Notes: generated by a model not told the origin, from the sequence alone. Counted from the stretch's first letter, positions 1 through 8,600 are shown. The stretch is DNA of 15,454 bases from CAJQQY01 sp964352225 (GCA_964352225.1 CAYGRM010000137.1:1-15454), one strand, 5' to 3'. A program made the numbers and translations.

Positions 1-52
1 ATAATTTTAGGTTGTCGAGAAATTGATTTATCTTTTTTTGTGGCTCAGCCAT
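1..52 (-). CDS. Partial CDS, N-terminus only, cut by the window edge
   Basis: An ATG at 52-50 on the minus strand opens a frame that stays free of stops to the window edge. It reads MAEPQKKINQFLDNLKL, 17 residues. It begins 3 nt after the stop codon of the 661-aa gene (56-58), the tight spacing typical of translationally coupled operon partners. The peptide is charged and has no signal sequence, so the product probably starts in the cytoplasm. Too little is visible to name a family. The gene could still be spurious, but the spacing, the ATG and the absence of any terminator between it and the upstream gene support it. Confidence 0.5.
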   Translation of the reverse strand, partial: MAEPQKKINQFLDNLKL

Positions 53-55
53 ATT

Positions 56-2041
56 TTATATTCGAACAATTTTTTCTTTGGTAATTTTTCGAAATAGTTT
101 GGAAGCCTCCATTAGAAGGTTGTAGTTCTCACTCATCACATCCTCAAAATTCTCTGCTAACAGATTTCGAGATCCTTCGATTCCTTCAGCAAGAATAGAA
201 TTGATAGAATCAGGTTCAGGTTTAAAATAAAGTTGATAATCTTCAGGGTAGGGATTTTCGATCAAGTAGCCATAATATTCTTTTCCATTTAAGTTAGCGT
301 CAAGCGTTTTTTGATAATAATTTAACAGCGAATATTCTTGAATACGTCGATTATTATATTGTAGGGGTCTAGAGAAATTATTATTAATTGGTTGAAAATT
401 ATCTGTTATGTTACTGTTCATTTGGCTAAATGATTTTAACCTAACTTCTTCATTGTCGGGAATCATGCGTTCGGTAGGATTTCTCAAATTAGTAAATGGC
501 CCACGTTTAACCATCTTCAATTTATTTTGACTTTCTTCTACGGCTATTAGATATTCTTTGACGTACCTTTTGAGATTTTGTAGTTCATTATTTTTTTGAA
601 TTTGCTTACTCGTTATGGAGGATTTTTTCACTCCTTCAGGAGTGACATCTGCAATGAAATTATCCGCTAATTCTACATTGATACTTTTATTTAATTCTTG
701 TTTACGGTCTTTTAATTTTTGAAAAGCAGCAATTAAGATGTTTTCAACAGGCTCTTCTTTGTAAGCTAAATCAGCAATGGAATAAATCAACGACAGGTTA
801 AAAACTTCAGGAGAGTTATATAAATCTTTGTATTTATCGAGTTTTAATATTTCTGGAAAATTTAAACCTAGATTGTCCAAATCCACTTTAAAGGATTCTC
901 GAGCATGTGATAGGAGTGTTTTATAATTGGAAATTTCAAATTGATAAAGTAGACTTTTTGTATTTGGGAAAAGGACGGTGAGTTCCGAAGGTTTTTCTAA
1001 ATTTTGTTTGAACCGATTAAAAAAAGTCAAATTCAATTCCTCTTGAGCTCGCTCTGCAATAAAATCAGAGAGTCCAACCGCAACAGTTTTAGCATCGAGT
1101 AAATCTTTTCTTTTATTCGTTTCATTAATTCTGATGCTGGCATCAGTTAATTCATTTTGCGAAGTGACAATTCGTTTACGATAGCTGGAGGAAGCATCTT
1201 TGAAGGAAACTGTTTTTTGAAAATTGAGCAGAGAATCTCCATAGAGTAATTTGTGCCAAGGATTATTCTTATAATAATAATCAGGAAATGATTGTTTCAT
1301 TTCGTAGTAGAAATTCCCTGGAAAGAAGACATCAACATTAGGACCAAGCAGATGACTTTCGATTGGAATATTATTTAGATAAGGATTGAGTGCATAATCT
1401 AACTGAGTTTTCTGAAAAGTAAAATTAATATCCTTATTTAATTTAGTAAAGTCAGAATGTGAATGTAAAATATTGAGAACTTTTTTTGCATTTAAGATGT
1501 CCTCTACTTTTTCACCTGAATATCTACCTATCTTTTTTCGTTCGGTTTTTGAAAAGTCATCATTAGGATTGCTCATGACTTCTATGTCATAAAAAATATT
1601 TAAGAACCATCTTTCTCCAGAGTTAATAAATTCTCCTTGCCTAACTATATTGTTGCCATCGTTTAATTCCAAGTTGAAAGAATCTAAATCCAAACTACTG
1701 ATTGGCCACCTATTTATTTTTTGGACAATAGAATCACCAATCATGATGACAAGTGAATCTTGCAAAGTCCAATTACTAAATTCTAATTCATATTTCCCAA
1801 ACTTAGAAATAGAATAAGTAAATGGCTTTATTTCGTTTAAATCCTTATCATCTATTTTAATCTTAAAGGTAGAGTATTGATTAGAGTCTGCTTTTTCAAA
1901 AAATAGTTTGATTGAGGTCTCGTTTTCCAAATACTCAGCTAGCTCCTTAGCATCTTTATAAATAGAAGATTGTGAAAAAGTAAGATTTGAAAAAATACAA
2001 AGTATTATAAGACAAGTAAAAAGTGGGCGGATTACTCTCAT
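56..2041 (-). CDS. Secreted hypothetical protein, 661 aa, unrecognised family
   Basis: I do not recognise this family. The start is ATG, followed by a clear signal peptide (MRVIRPLFTCLIILCIFSN, cleavage expected near the SQ at about residues 23-24), so the protein is exported to the periplasm or outer surface. There is no lipobox cysteine at the cleavage site and no C-terminal T9SS-type tail. Residues 30-160 look beta-rich, with a repeated 'SISKFGKYELEF'-like strand pattern. The rest is mostly helical and charged, including an amphipathic stretch at 322-345 (VGLSDFIAERAQEELN and following). No catalytic motif is evident. It has its own TAnnTTTG promoter just downstream of the neighbouring methyltransferase terminator. 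The next gene leftward starts 3 nt after its stop, so the two are probably cotranscribed. The real reading frame is well supported by its length; the function is unknown. Confidence 0.85.
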   Translation of the reverse strand: MRVIRPLFTCLIILCIFSNLTFSQSSIYKDAKELAEYLENETSIKLFFEKADSNQYSTFKIKIDDKDLNEIKPFTYSISKFGKYELEFSNWTLQDSLVIMIGDSIVQKINRWPISSLDLDSFNLELNDGNNIVRQGEFINSGERWFLNIFYDIEVMSNPNDDFSKTERKKIGRYSGEKVEDILNAKKVLNILHSHSDFTKLNKDINFTFQKTQLDYALNPYLNNIPIESHLLGPNVDVFFPGNFYYEMKQSFPDYYYKNNPWHKLLYGDSLLNFQKTVSFKDASSSYRKRIVTSQNELTDASIRINETNKRKDLLDAKTVAVGLSDFIAERAQEELNLTFFNRFKQNLEKPSELTVLFPNTKSLLYQFEISNYKTLLSHARESFKVDLDNLGLNFPEILKLDKYKDLYNSPEVFNLSLIYSIADLAYKEEPVENILIAAFQKLKDRKQELNKSINVELADNFIADVTPEGVKKSSITSKQIQKNNELQNLKRYVKEYLIAVEESQNKLKMVKRGPFTNLRNPTERMIPDNEEVRLKSFSQMNSNITDNFQPINNNFSRPLQYNNRRIQEYSLLNYYQKTLDANLNGKEYYGYLIENPYPEDYQLYFKPEPDSINSILAEGIEGSRNLLAENFEDVMSENYNLLMEASKLFRKITKEKIVRI

Positions 2042-2105
2042 AATTTTCTCTTGGTTTTAAAAACTTGGAGGTAATAAATTTTTCTTTTAGAAGTTTGTTT
2101 GGTTT

Positions 2106-2113
2106 CAAATATA
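2106..2113 (-). promoter_or_regulatory. Bacteroidota -7 promoter element for the 661-aa gene
   Basis: The minus strand reads TATATTTG here, a perfect match to the Bacteroidota -7 consensus TAnnTTTG. It lies 65 nt upstream of the ATG at 2041, predicting a leader of about 55-60 nt. No TTG is found at the usual -33 distance, because that space is taken by the terminator of the upstream gene. Confidence 0.5.
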
Positions 2114-2116
2114 GAT

Positions 2117-2157
2117 AAAAAAAGGTCAAATGAAGTATATTCATTTGACCTTTTTTT
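2117..2157 (-). terminator. Intrinsic terminator of the methyltransferase gene
   Basis: The inverted repeat GGTCAAATGAA (2124-2134) / TTCATTTGACC (2140-2150) has a 5-nt loop. It is flanked by an A-tract (2117-2123) and a T-tract (2151-2158), which extend the stem and give a U-tract on either strand. It starts about 22 nt beyond the stop codon of the leftward methyltransferase gene, so it most likely ends that transcript and insulates the 661-aa gene. It could work in both directions. Confidence 0.85.
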
Positions 2158-2179
2158 TCTTACCAATAAATGGGAAATT

Positions 2180-3022
2180 TTACTTTTTCTTTCGCAAATT
2201 CATCGTTACTCGCATACATTTCCACAAGTCACCTCCCACTTTATTAGCTTTAGATTGATCTTCCTTGAGCCATTGTTGCCATTTCTTCTCGCCTAATTTT
2301 TTGCTAAAAGGATAGATCAGCAAAACCCATTTGGTGTTACCCATCATCCCTTGCAAATTTTCGATGTCAAAATATTTTTGGAACAAATCGAAAGTCTTTT
2401 TAGTAAATGGATATTCCCAATCGCTATCTCTTTGGAAAGGTCGGTAAATGGCTCGAAGGGTTTTGAGTGGCCAGTAAGTTGCCAAAGGATCAGAAGTAAT
2501 TACTTGACCGCCGGGAGCTAAAACTTCATCTACACGTTCAAGAAATGGTTCCATATATTTGAAATGATGAAAAACAGATTGTGCGTAAACTATATCAAAA
2601 TCTCTTTCTTTAAAATCTTCGGAAAGAAAATCAGCAGCAATCGTAATAGCATTTTCGATACCTGCATCATTTATTTTTCTTTGTAATTCAGCAGTTGCAG
2701 ATTCACTTAAATCTAAACCAACATAATATTTTGCTTTTTTAGCCAGATCCAAACTTAACTGATTTCCAGAATGACAACCTAAGTCTAAAACTTTTTTGTC
2801 AGAAAGGTCTCCCATCCATTTCCAATGAAGGGAGCTCCACATTTCAAATTCGCCTAATGAATTAACAATAGTTCCATATCCTGAACGAAGCTTTGCCCAA
2901 GTTCGACCAATAATATTTCCATCGTATTCGAATTGTTCTGCTTGTGGTTCATACTCGTAAAAGTCTTTTTGAACCTTATTGGTTTCGAGCATTTTCTTTA
3001 ACTGTAAATCCTTGTCTTGCAT
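2180..3022 (-). CDS. Class I SAM-dependent methyltransferase, 280 aa
   Basis: This is a Rossmann-fold methyltransferase of the Methyltransf_11/12 kind, expected to be cytoplasmic. Motif I is VLDLGCHSG at residues 78-86 (SAM-binding glycine loop). The acidic end of strand 2 is GLDLS at 102-106. The AAD at 129-131 contacts the adenine. The strand-4 segment FDIVYAQSVFHH is at 142-153, and PGG at 170-172 precedes strand 5. An N-terminal extension of about 70 residues rich in aromatic and charged positions precedes the fold, and a C-terminal region of about 100 residues contains WEYPFTKKTF. The substrate cannot be read from sequence; small-molecule, lipid-head-group or sugar methylation are all possible. 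It stands alone, with its own terminator downstream. No perfect promoter match was found in the 283-bp upstream gap; the nearest is AATCTTTG at 3125-3118, one mismatch from consensus. Confidence 0.85.
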   Translation of the reverse strand: MQDKDLQLKKMLETNKVQKDFYEYEPQAEQFEYDGNIIGRTWAKLRSGYGTIVNSLGEFEMWSSLHWKWMGDLSDKKVLDLGCHSGNQLSLDLAKKAKYYVGLDLSESATAELQRKINDAGIENAITIAADFLSEDFKERDFDIVYAQSVFHHFKYMEPFLERVDEVLAPGGQVITSDPLATYWPLKTLRAIYRPFQRDSDWEYPFTKKTFDLFQKYFDIENLQGMMGNTKWVLLIYPFSKKLGEKKWQQWLKEDQSKANKVGGDLWKCMRVTMNLRKKK

Positions 3023-3239
3023 GACTGCGTTTAGTTTGATTAAAAAAGAGTATGTTTTAGATTAAGTTTTCTCTGTAATTATGAGCTAATTCATAGTTAC
3101 TTTAGCAAAAAAATCGCCAAAGATTAAAAGTTTATAATATACGGTTTAGGAAAAGGAAGGTCTTTTGTGGATTGGAATTAATGAAGGCAATTAATGATTT
3201 AAGAGCCTTTGCAAAATTGCATAAAATTTGAGAAAAAAA

Positions 3240-3255
3240 CCACTTTTTTTAGTGG
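3240..3255 (-). terminator. Probable intrinsic terminator of ribH-DUF5683
   Basis: On the minus strand a 5-bp stem CCACT/AGTGG with a 6-A loop is followed at once by seven Ts (complement of 3233-3239). It lies 50 nt past the DUF5683 stop codon. The stem is short, so the strength is uncertain, but position and U-tract fit. The rest of the 3023-3305 gap shows nothing else I can assign. Confidence 0.5.
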
Positions 3256-3305
3256 ATAAAAACTGCAAAGGGTAGCTTAATGGCAAATAACTTCTAAATT
3301 AGAAC

Positions 3306-3983
3306 TTATCGAAAGATGTGCTTAGGAAGGGAATTTTTCTTGTTTCCTAGTTTAAAATTTACTCCAAAACCAACTGCCATTCCTAAATTCGGAGTTGCTT
3401 CGACTGAAGGTTTTAGTTGCATACTCAAGTCATCTGAAACATCAAATGTAAGTAGATGGGCAGTTGTAAAAGCTTCTGCAGCAGTAAGGATGTAGGCTAA
3501 GCCAATTCCGATATATGAAAATTGAAGATTTTTATCATATTGATCTCGAGCATTTTTTAGGACTTCCGCACTCACTCGACCTTCAAATCGACTAGTTGTA
3601 CAATCCAATCCATCGACCATAAAGCGATGTTGTTCCTTGAGGTCACGATAGTTTCTACCATTAAATTGAATACTATAGATCAGCCCTCCAAATGCTCCAT
3701 AAACAATAGGGAGTTTGATGTACCAATGTTTTTTATTGTAAATCTGACCGAGGCCAGGGATAATTGCAGTAAGTACTACTGCTTTTTTAGGAGAGGGATA
3801 ATCATCTTTAAAATATCTTGTGATGAAATTTCCTTTTTTCTTTTTCTTTGAAATAGTATTGGAGGATAGGGCAGAAGTATCCTTTTCCAAAGGAACTATA
3901 GATTGAGTTGAGTCACTTTGTGCTAAATTCAAGTTCCATTGGAAAAGAAAAAGAATAATTAGAAAAAGGGGTTTTTGATTCAT
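3306..3983 (-). CDS. DUF5683 domain protein, 225 aa
   Basis: The protein has an N-terminal signal peptide (MNQKPLFLIILFLFQ, AQ cleavage at 21-22), a basic linker (KKKKK at 46-50), then the DUF5683 core at about 60-185. Its hallmark is AIIPGLGQIYNKKHWYIK at 73-90, followed by hydrophobic helices at about 91-106 and 155-178. The family is widespread in Bacteroidota and of unknown function; a membrane or envelope location is inferred from the hydrophobic segments. The start is the ATG at 3983-3981, which puts the signal peptide at the true N-terminus and leaves 7 nt after the ribH stop. A longer frame from a TTG at 4004 overlaps ribH, adds seven uninformative residues and is less likely. It is almost certainly cotranscribed with ribH. 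Confidence 0.85.
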   Translation of the reverse strand: MNQKPLFLIILFLFQWNLNLAQSDSTQSIVPLEKDTSALSSNTISKKKKKGNFITRYFKDDYPSPKKAVVLTAIIPGLGQIYNKKHWYIKLPIVYGAFGGLIYSIQFNGRNYRDLKEQHRFMVDGLDCTTSRFEGRVSAEVLKNARDQYDKNLQFSYIGIGLAYILTAAEAFTTAHLLTFDVSDDLSMQLKPSVEATPNLGMAVGFGVNFKLGNKKNSLPKHIFR

Positions 3984-3990
3984 CTTTATA

Positions 3991-4512
3991 TTATTGAAAG
4001 CCAATAGATTTTTTTTCTGCTTTTTTCAAATCTTCTTTTAATGCAGACATTCTAATAGCGGTTACGGCAGCTTCCACACCTTTGTTTCCATATTTTCCTC
4101 CAGCTCGATCGAGAGCTTGTTGCTCGTCATTTGGAGTTAATACACCAAAGATGCAAGGTACTCCAGAAGCTAATCCTAAATTAGTTAACCCCATTGCAAC
4201 GGAATTATTAATATATTCATTGTGACTAGTTTCTCCTTTAATCACACACCCGATACAAATGATGGCATCATATTTTTGATTTTGCAAAAGAATCTTGGCT
4301 GCGACAGTTAATTCAAAAGTACCAGGCACTTGAATCGTTTTTATATTTTCTTCCTCTGCTTCATGTTTGATCAATGTGTCAAAACAACCTTCATATAGAG
4401 CATGAGTAATTTTAGCATTCCAGTCAGCGACGACGATTCCGAATTTCATGTTTTTTGCAGAAGCTAAGTTTGCTTCATCGTAATCAGATAGATTTTTTAA
4501 TGCGCTTGCCAT
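3991..4512 (-). CDS. ribH: 6,7-dimethyl-8-ribityllumazine synthase
   Basis: This cytoplasmic enzyme (EC 2.5.1.78) condenses 5-amino-6-ribitylamino-uracil with 3,4-dihydroxy-2-butanone 4-phosphate, the penultimate step of riboflavin synthesis. Visible family landmarks are VVADWN at 27-32 (substrate pocket), PGTFELTVAAK at 63-73, the GETSH motif at 93-97 with the conserved proton-transfer His97, FGVLT at 122-126, and the C-terminal basic RAGGKYGNKG segment. At 173 aa it is slightly longer than typical, with a short N-terminal extension and a lysine-rich tail. A TPR gene lies upstream and a DUF5683 gene 7 nt downstream; association of ribH with a TPR membrane protein is common in Bacteroidota as I recall it. 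The start ATG has no SD sequence. No FMN-riboswitch-like leader is seen upstream. Confidence 0.95.
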   Translation of the reverse strand: MASALKNLSDYDEANLASAKNMKFGIVVADWNAKITHALYEGCFDTLIKHEAEEENIKTIQVPGTFELTVAAKILLQNQKYDAIICIGCVIKGETSHNEYINNSVAMGLTNLGLASGVPCIFGVLTPNDEQQALDRAGGKYGNKGVEAAVTAIRMSALKEDLKKAEKKSIGFQ

Positions 4513-4589
4513 ATTTTAAATGATTAATATTTAACGGTGAATGGTTAATTATTTTGGGAAAGCCATTCCGATAAATTAAGTTAAAAAAA

Positions 4590-4617
4590 AAGGTAAGATT
4601 ACTTAAAATCTTACCTT
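4590..4617 (-). terminator. Intrinsic terminator between the TPR gene and ribH
   Basis: The inverted repeat AAGGTAAGATT (4590-4600) / AATCTTACCTT (4607-4617) forms an 11-bp stem with a 6-nt loop. On the minus strand it is followed by an uninterrupted run of Ts (complement of 4583-4589). It lies 66 nt past the TPR stop codon and about 78 nt before the ribH start, so it should separate the two transcripts or attenuate read-through. Confidence 0.85.
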
Positions 4618-4646
4618 CACAATACTAGTAGTTAAATATTTATTTG

Positions 4647-4671
4647 TGCGTGTTTTCTGGGGAAAAACGCG
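4647..4671. other. Second stem-loop downstream of the TPR gene
   Basis: GCGT (4648-4651) pairs with ACGC (4667-4670), and TTTT (4653-4656) pairs with AAAA (4663-4666). There is one bulged G at 4652, a CTGGGG loop, and a possible outer T·G pair. No T-tract follows on either strand, so it is not an intrinsic terminator. It lies just after the TPR stop codon and could protect the transcript 3' end. Confidence 0.3.
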
Positions 4672-4682
4672 TTAAAATTTTA

Positions 4683-5369
4683 TTAATTCATGCTAACACG
4701 TGAAATGAATTTTTCGATATCCCGTCCTTCCGGTGTATTAGGATATTTAGCTTGCAAATTTTCGTAAGTAGATTTTGCTTCTGCCACTTTTCCTTGGTAT
4801 TCATATAACATACCTAATTTTTTAGTGTAGTATGCTTCCAAGAATTCATTGGTTCCTTGCCCAATTGCTTTTTTATAAAAAGAAATTGCTTTATCCATAT
4901 CATTTTTCTCAGACCAAACATCTCCCAATGCACCATAATAAGTGATAGGAAGAACACTTCCATCAGGGCTATAATCTTCTAAATAAGAAAGTGCAGCATC
5001 GAATTGGCCTAAATTCAAATAAGAGATTCCAGCATAATAGTTAGCAAGATTTCCAGCAGAAGTTCCACTAAAATCAGTAGCAATATCAAGGAATCCAAGG
5101 TTTCCGTTGCCAGGATTAGCCAAAGCTAATGCAAAAGAATCTTTCTCAAACATTCGTTGAGCTTGTGCCATTTCTTCGATAGCTGAATTCAGACGAGGTG
5201 TTTTGTAAAAATTATTGTAAGCGAATATTCCACCTACTAATAAAACGAAAGCGAACAATCCGCCTAAGATTAAACTTTGATTTTTTTGATAAAAATCTTG
5301 AGCTTGTTCCGTCTTTTCTCCGATGTCCACAAGTGTATCATCTGAAGCCTTTTTATTTCTTTTTGCCAT
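4683..5369 (-). CDS. Membrane-anchored tetratricopeptide repeat protein, 228 aa
   Basis: A short basic cytoplasmic N-terminus (MAKRNKK) is followed by a single transmembrane helix at about 33-51 (LILGGLFAFVLLVGGIFAY). An extracytoplasmic domain of helical hairpins follows. TPR-like units are visible at about 108-135 (NLANYYAGISYLNLGQFDAA), 142-170 (YGALGDVWSEKNDMDKAISF) and 178-212 (LEAYYTKKLGMLYEYQGKVA). The layout resembles YfgM-type anchored TPR proteins, which act in envelope protein quality control, but that role is an analogy and is not shown here. Its leader has a perfect TAnnTTTG promoter and an inverted repeat. A strong terminator after the gene separates it from ribH. Confidence 0.85.
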   Translation of the reverse strand: MAKRNKKASDDTLVDIGEKTEQAQDFYQKNQSLILGGLFAFVLLVGGIFAYNNFYKTPRLNSAIEEMAQAQRMFEKDSFALALANPGNGNLGFLDIATDFSGTSAGNLANYYAGISYLNLGQFDAALSYLEDYSPDGSVLPITYYGALGDVWSEKNDMDKAISFYKKAIGQGTNEFLEAYYTKKLGMLYEYQGKVAEAKSTYENLQAKYPNTPEGRDIEKFISRVSMN

Positions 5370-5373
5370 ATTA

Positions 5374-5416
5374 ATATTTGTAAATATGTAATCTACCTAA
5401 TTATTAAAAGTAGATT
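5374..5416 (-). other. Inverted repeats in the TPR gene leader
   Basis: Two dyads lie between the promoter and the start codon. AATCTAC (5390-5396) pairs with GTAGATT (5410-5416) across 13 nt, with an extra T·G pair possible. ATATTT (5374-5379) pairs with AAATAT (5382-5387), ending 5 nt before the ATG. They could form a leader hairpin or an operator. In such AT-rich DNA the second may be chance. Confidence 0.3.
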
Positions 5417-5435
5417 GGTTTTGTAAAATTAGCCG

Positions 5436-5443
5436 CAAAAATA
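5436..5443 (-). promoter_or_regulatory. Bacteroidota -7 promoter element for the TPR gene
   Basis: The minus strand reads TATTTTTG followed by CGG, a perfect TAnnTTTG match. It lies 67 nt upstream of the ATG at 5369. No TTG is obvious at -33. It shares the TTTGCG extension with the promoter elements at 8704-8711 and 8905-8912. Confidence 0.55.
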
Positions 5444-5581
5444 AAGATTCTTTTTGTTTTATACTCATTTTTGAGAAAAAAAAAGGAATTGTATTTTGGA
5501 AACCATTTTTTTTTACGAAGGTAGTTGCATGAAGTTCGATTTAAGAAGGATTTGTTTTGAAAATTTTGCGAGTACTTTTAT

Positions 5582-5621
5582 CAAAAAAAAAACGCAAAAC
5601 CACCAAAGGCTCAAAATGCGT
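5582..5621 (-). terminator. Probable terminator of the 1002-aa secreted protein gene
   Basis: On the minus strand ACGCA (complement of 5617-5621) pairs with TGCGT (complement of 5592-5596) across a 20-nt loop that can fold further. A run of about ten Ts follows (complement of 5583-5592). It starts 24 nt after the stop codon at 5645. The large loop lowers confidence in the fold, but the location and T-tract fit. Confidence 0.6.
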
Positions 5622-5644
5622 ATTTTATAAAAAAGGAGTTAGAA

Positions 5645-8600
5645 TTAGTTCTTCACGAATTGCGAAGTCCAAATCTCATTTCCTGAAATGAAAGTGATCA
5701 TGTAAATACCTGATTGCCAGTTGTTTACATTTATATTTTCACTTAAGTTAGGACTTTGAAGTTCTACAACTTGTTGTCCTAGCATGTTAGTAATTCGGAT
5801 ATTATCCAATTGGATATCAGATCGAATTTGTAAATTATCAGTTGTTGGATTAGGATAAAATTTGATTTTGTTTCCTAAATCTGGATTGATAGTCGAAACA
5901 AATCCTTCGATATCAGAAGTATATCTAGGGAAGATTTGGTAACCTTCATTCCAAGGTTCCATATTATCAAATTGTCCACCAATACCTGTAAAATTGAAAA
6001 TATCACCAGTAGGGATAGGCATTGTAGAGAGTTCAGTATCTCCATCAACTCTCATTTGGAAGGTATTTGTACCATCTGTAATATCTACATTGAAACTTGA
6101 ACCATCACCTAACCATTGAGTCCCGTCAACGAATGTCCAATCTGTCATTCTGATAAATTGAGATTCTGTATCTTCATTAAGTATAGAAACATCGACAGGA
6201 GTAATTAAAGCATTACCGGCAGAGTTTAATTTAATCTCAGTTGCAACTATTTCTGCTAATCCATTGAAATTTAGGATAGATCCAGTTACTGTAATTTCAT
6301 CACCTTCAGTTACCACATAATCTGATACATCATCAAAGTTGAATACGTTAATTCCGTCTCCTAAATCATCAATGATCGTAAAAGAAAGTCCTACATTTCC
6401 ATCGAAATCGATTCCGTAAACGACTCCAGTCAATCGACATAGAACATTCAAAGAATCAGCTGCTCCATCACCATCTGAATCATTAGATACTAATCCAATT
6501 GGGTAAGCTGGAGGAGGAGGAGTCAATGCATAAGTACAAGTTGGGAAAGGATTTGAAAATTGAGCATTCATTGTAAAGGTATTATCTTGTAATGCATCAG
6601 TTCCACTATATACCCAGTTTGCTTCATTGAAAACACCACCATTTGACATTACACCAAAATTACGATATGCCCAACCATCTTGATAATCCCAAGCTAATCC
6701 ACTTCCATCTAAATTTGGATCACCATAAACGTCAATGACAATTCCGTTTTCAAATAATTCAATAGCATCATCTCCATTATGACCAGCAGCAGAAACTCCA
6801 CCAGCAGGAACAAGGAATGTAGCTGGAAAACCAAAGAATGTTTCGAAGTTAGCTGCATTTAAACTATCAGTATAGGTGATACAATCACCCGCTGCAGCAG
6901 ATACCGCAGGGAAGGTAAATTCTACTCCATCAGAACCACCACCATTATTTGCAACACCTACTCCATAGATACTCAAATCAGGAATATCCTGTACTACATA
7001 TAACTCTACCATTTTTGGACCAGCAGTATTTCCACCACCTCCATCAGAAGGTTGAGGATCAGCAATTCCTGCAATAAGTAAAGGAGCAGATCCAGTTGGA
7101 ATAATTTCGAGGTCAGCAGCATATCGAGGTAACAATTGGTAGCCTTCCGTGTATGGATCAGAGTCATCAAATTGTCCTCCAATACCTGAGATATTAAATG
7201 CGGTTAATGGAGCAGGCAAAGCATTCAAATCAGCCACATCACTATCAATTCTTACTGTCCAAGTAGTCGTTCCATCTGTAACATCGATATTGTTCGAACC
7301 ATTGTTATCCCATTGAGCTGGGTTAACTAAAGTTACATTACTCAATCTAACTAATTGAGACTCTGTAGATTCATCTAAGTCAGAGACATCCGTTGGAGCA
7401 GCTACTGCATTACCTGAAGAGTTTAAAATAATCGTATCAGGATTAAATTGAGCTAAACCGTTGAACGAAGAAACTATTCCATCCATGGTTACTTCATCTC
7501 CTTCCACAACTGTGTAGCTAAAATCATTTCCGCTAAATACGCCAATTCCGTCTCCAGCAGCATCAATTACGGTAAACTGAACACTTGCACCACCTTGCAT
7601 ATCAATACCGTAAACTATACCTGTAATGGTACACGATACTCCTATAGAATCTGCTTCACCATTCATATCACTATCAGAAGTTAAAACGCCGATTTCGCAA
7701 CCGGTCATCATTACTTCAATGTCAGCAGCATATCTAGGTAGTAATTGGTAACCTTCTGTGAAAGGATCAGAGTTATCAAATTGTCCACCAATACCAGTTA
7801 CATTAAATGTTCCAGCTGGAGGAGGCAATGCATTTACATCAGCCACATCGCTATCAATTCTTACAGTCCAAGTTGATGTCCCATCCGTTACATCAATATT
7901 GTTGGAACCAGCTCCATCCCATTGACCAGGATCAACCAACGAAACTCCTACTAATCGAACTATTTGAGACTCAGTTGATTCATCCAAATCAGTTACATCA
8001 GCAACTGCAGATAATGCATTTCCCATTGAGTTAACAATAATTGTATCAGGATTAATTTGAGCCAATCCATTGAATGAAGCTATTGTTCCATCAATCGTTA
8101 CTTCATCACCTTCATTTACAGTATATCCAAAATCATTTCCGCTAAATACGCCAATTCCATCATTGTTAGAATCAATGATGGTAAATTGAACACTTGCACC
8201 GCCTTGCATATCAATTCCATGAACAACTCCAGTCAATGTACAAGCTACTCCTACAGAATCAGCTTCACCATTCATATCGGAATCACCAGTAACTAGACCG
8301 ATGGTATAAGTTGGTAAAACTACAGGCATAACCGTAACCGTTCCAATCATTCCTAATCCAACATGTGGATCACATTGGTAATTATAAGTTCCGGGAGTCA
8401 TAAAAGTATGTTGGAAAGTCCAACCTGCACCAACTGAATTACCAAATGATTCAGGATTATTTGGATAAGTAGTAGTTGTTCCATTTACGTTGTGGTTTCC
8501 GCCAGTATTTTGCCATTCTACAGTTTCTCCAACGGTGATGGTTAAATCTGTTGGATTAAAAGCAGTAGCTCCTACCGTCAAAACAACATGGTCTTGAGCT

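Noticed and set aside
1956..2144. Minus-strand frame overlapping the 5' end of the 661-aa gene and its terminator
   Set aside because: It runs through the terminator hairpin and promoter, and its Phe/Tyr/Leu-rich product is an artefact of AT-rich DNA.
2099..2296. Plus-strand open frame across the terminator and the end of the methyltransferase gene
   Set aside because: It starts in the promoter and terminator region and overlaps a real gene antisense; the composition looks random.
3984..4004. Upstream TTG start extending the DUF5683 protein by seven residues
   Set aside because: It overlaps the end of ribH, is a TTG, and pushes the signal peptide away from the N-terminus. The ATG at 3983 fits better.
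4513..4682. FMN riboswitch in front of ribH
   Set aside because: The region is short, AT-rich and contains only terminator-type hairpins; none of the conserved FMN-element segments is visible.
7807..8034. Plus-strand open frame opposite the first repeat of the 1002-aa gene
   Set aside because: It is an antisense shadow rich in Gln, His and Leu, with no promoter or homology-like features, inside a strongly supported gene.
5906..8308. Repeats considered as a CRISPR array or mobile element
   Set aside because: The units are 609 bp, in frame and coding, with no short direct repeats, spacers, transposase or terminal inverted repeats.
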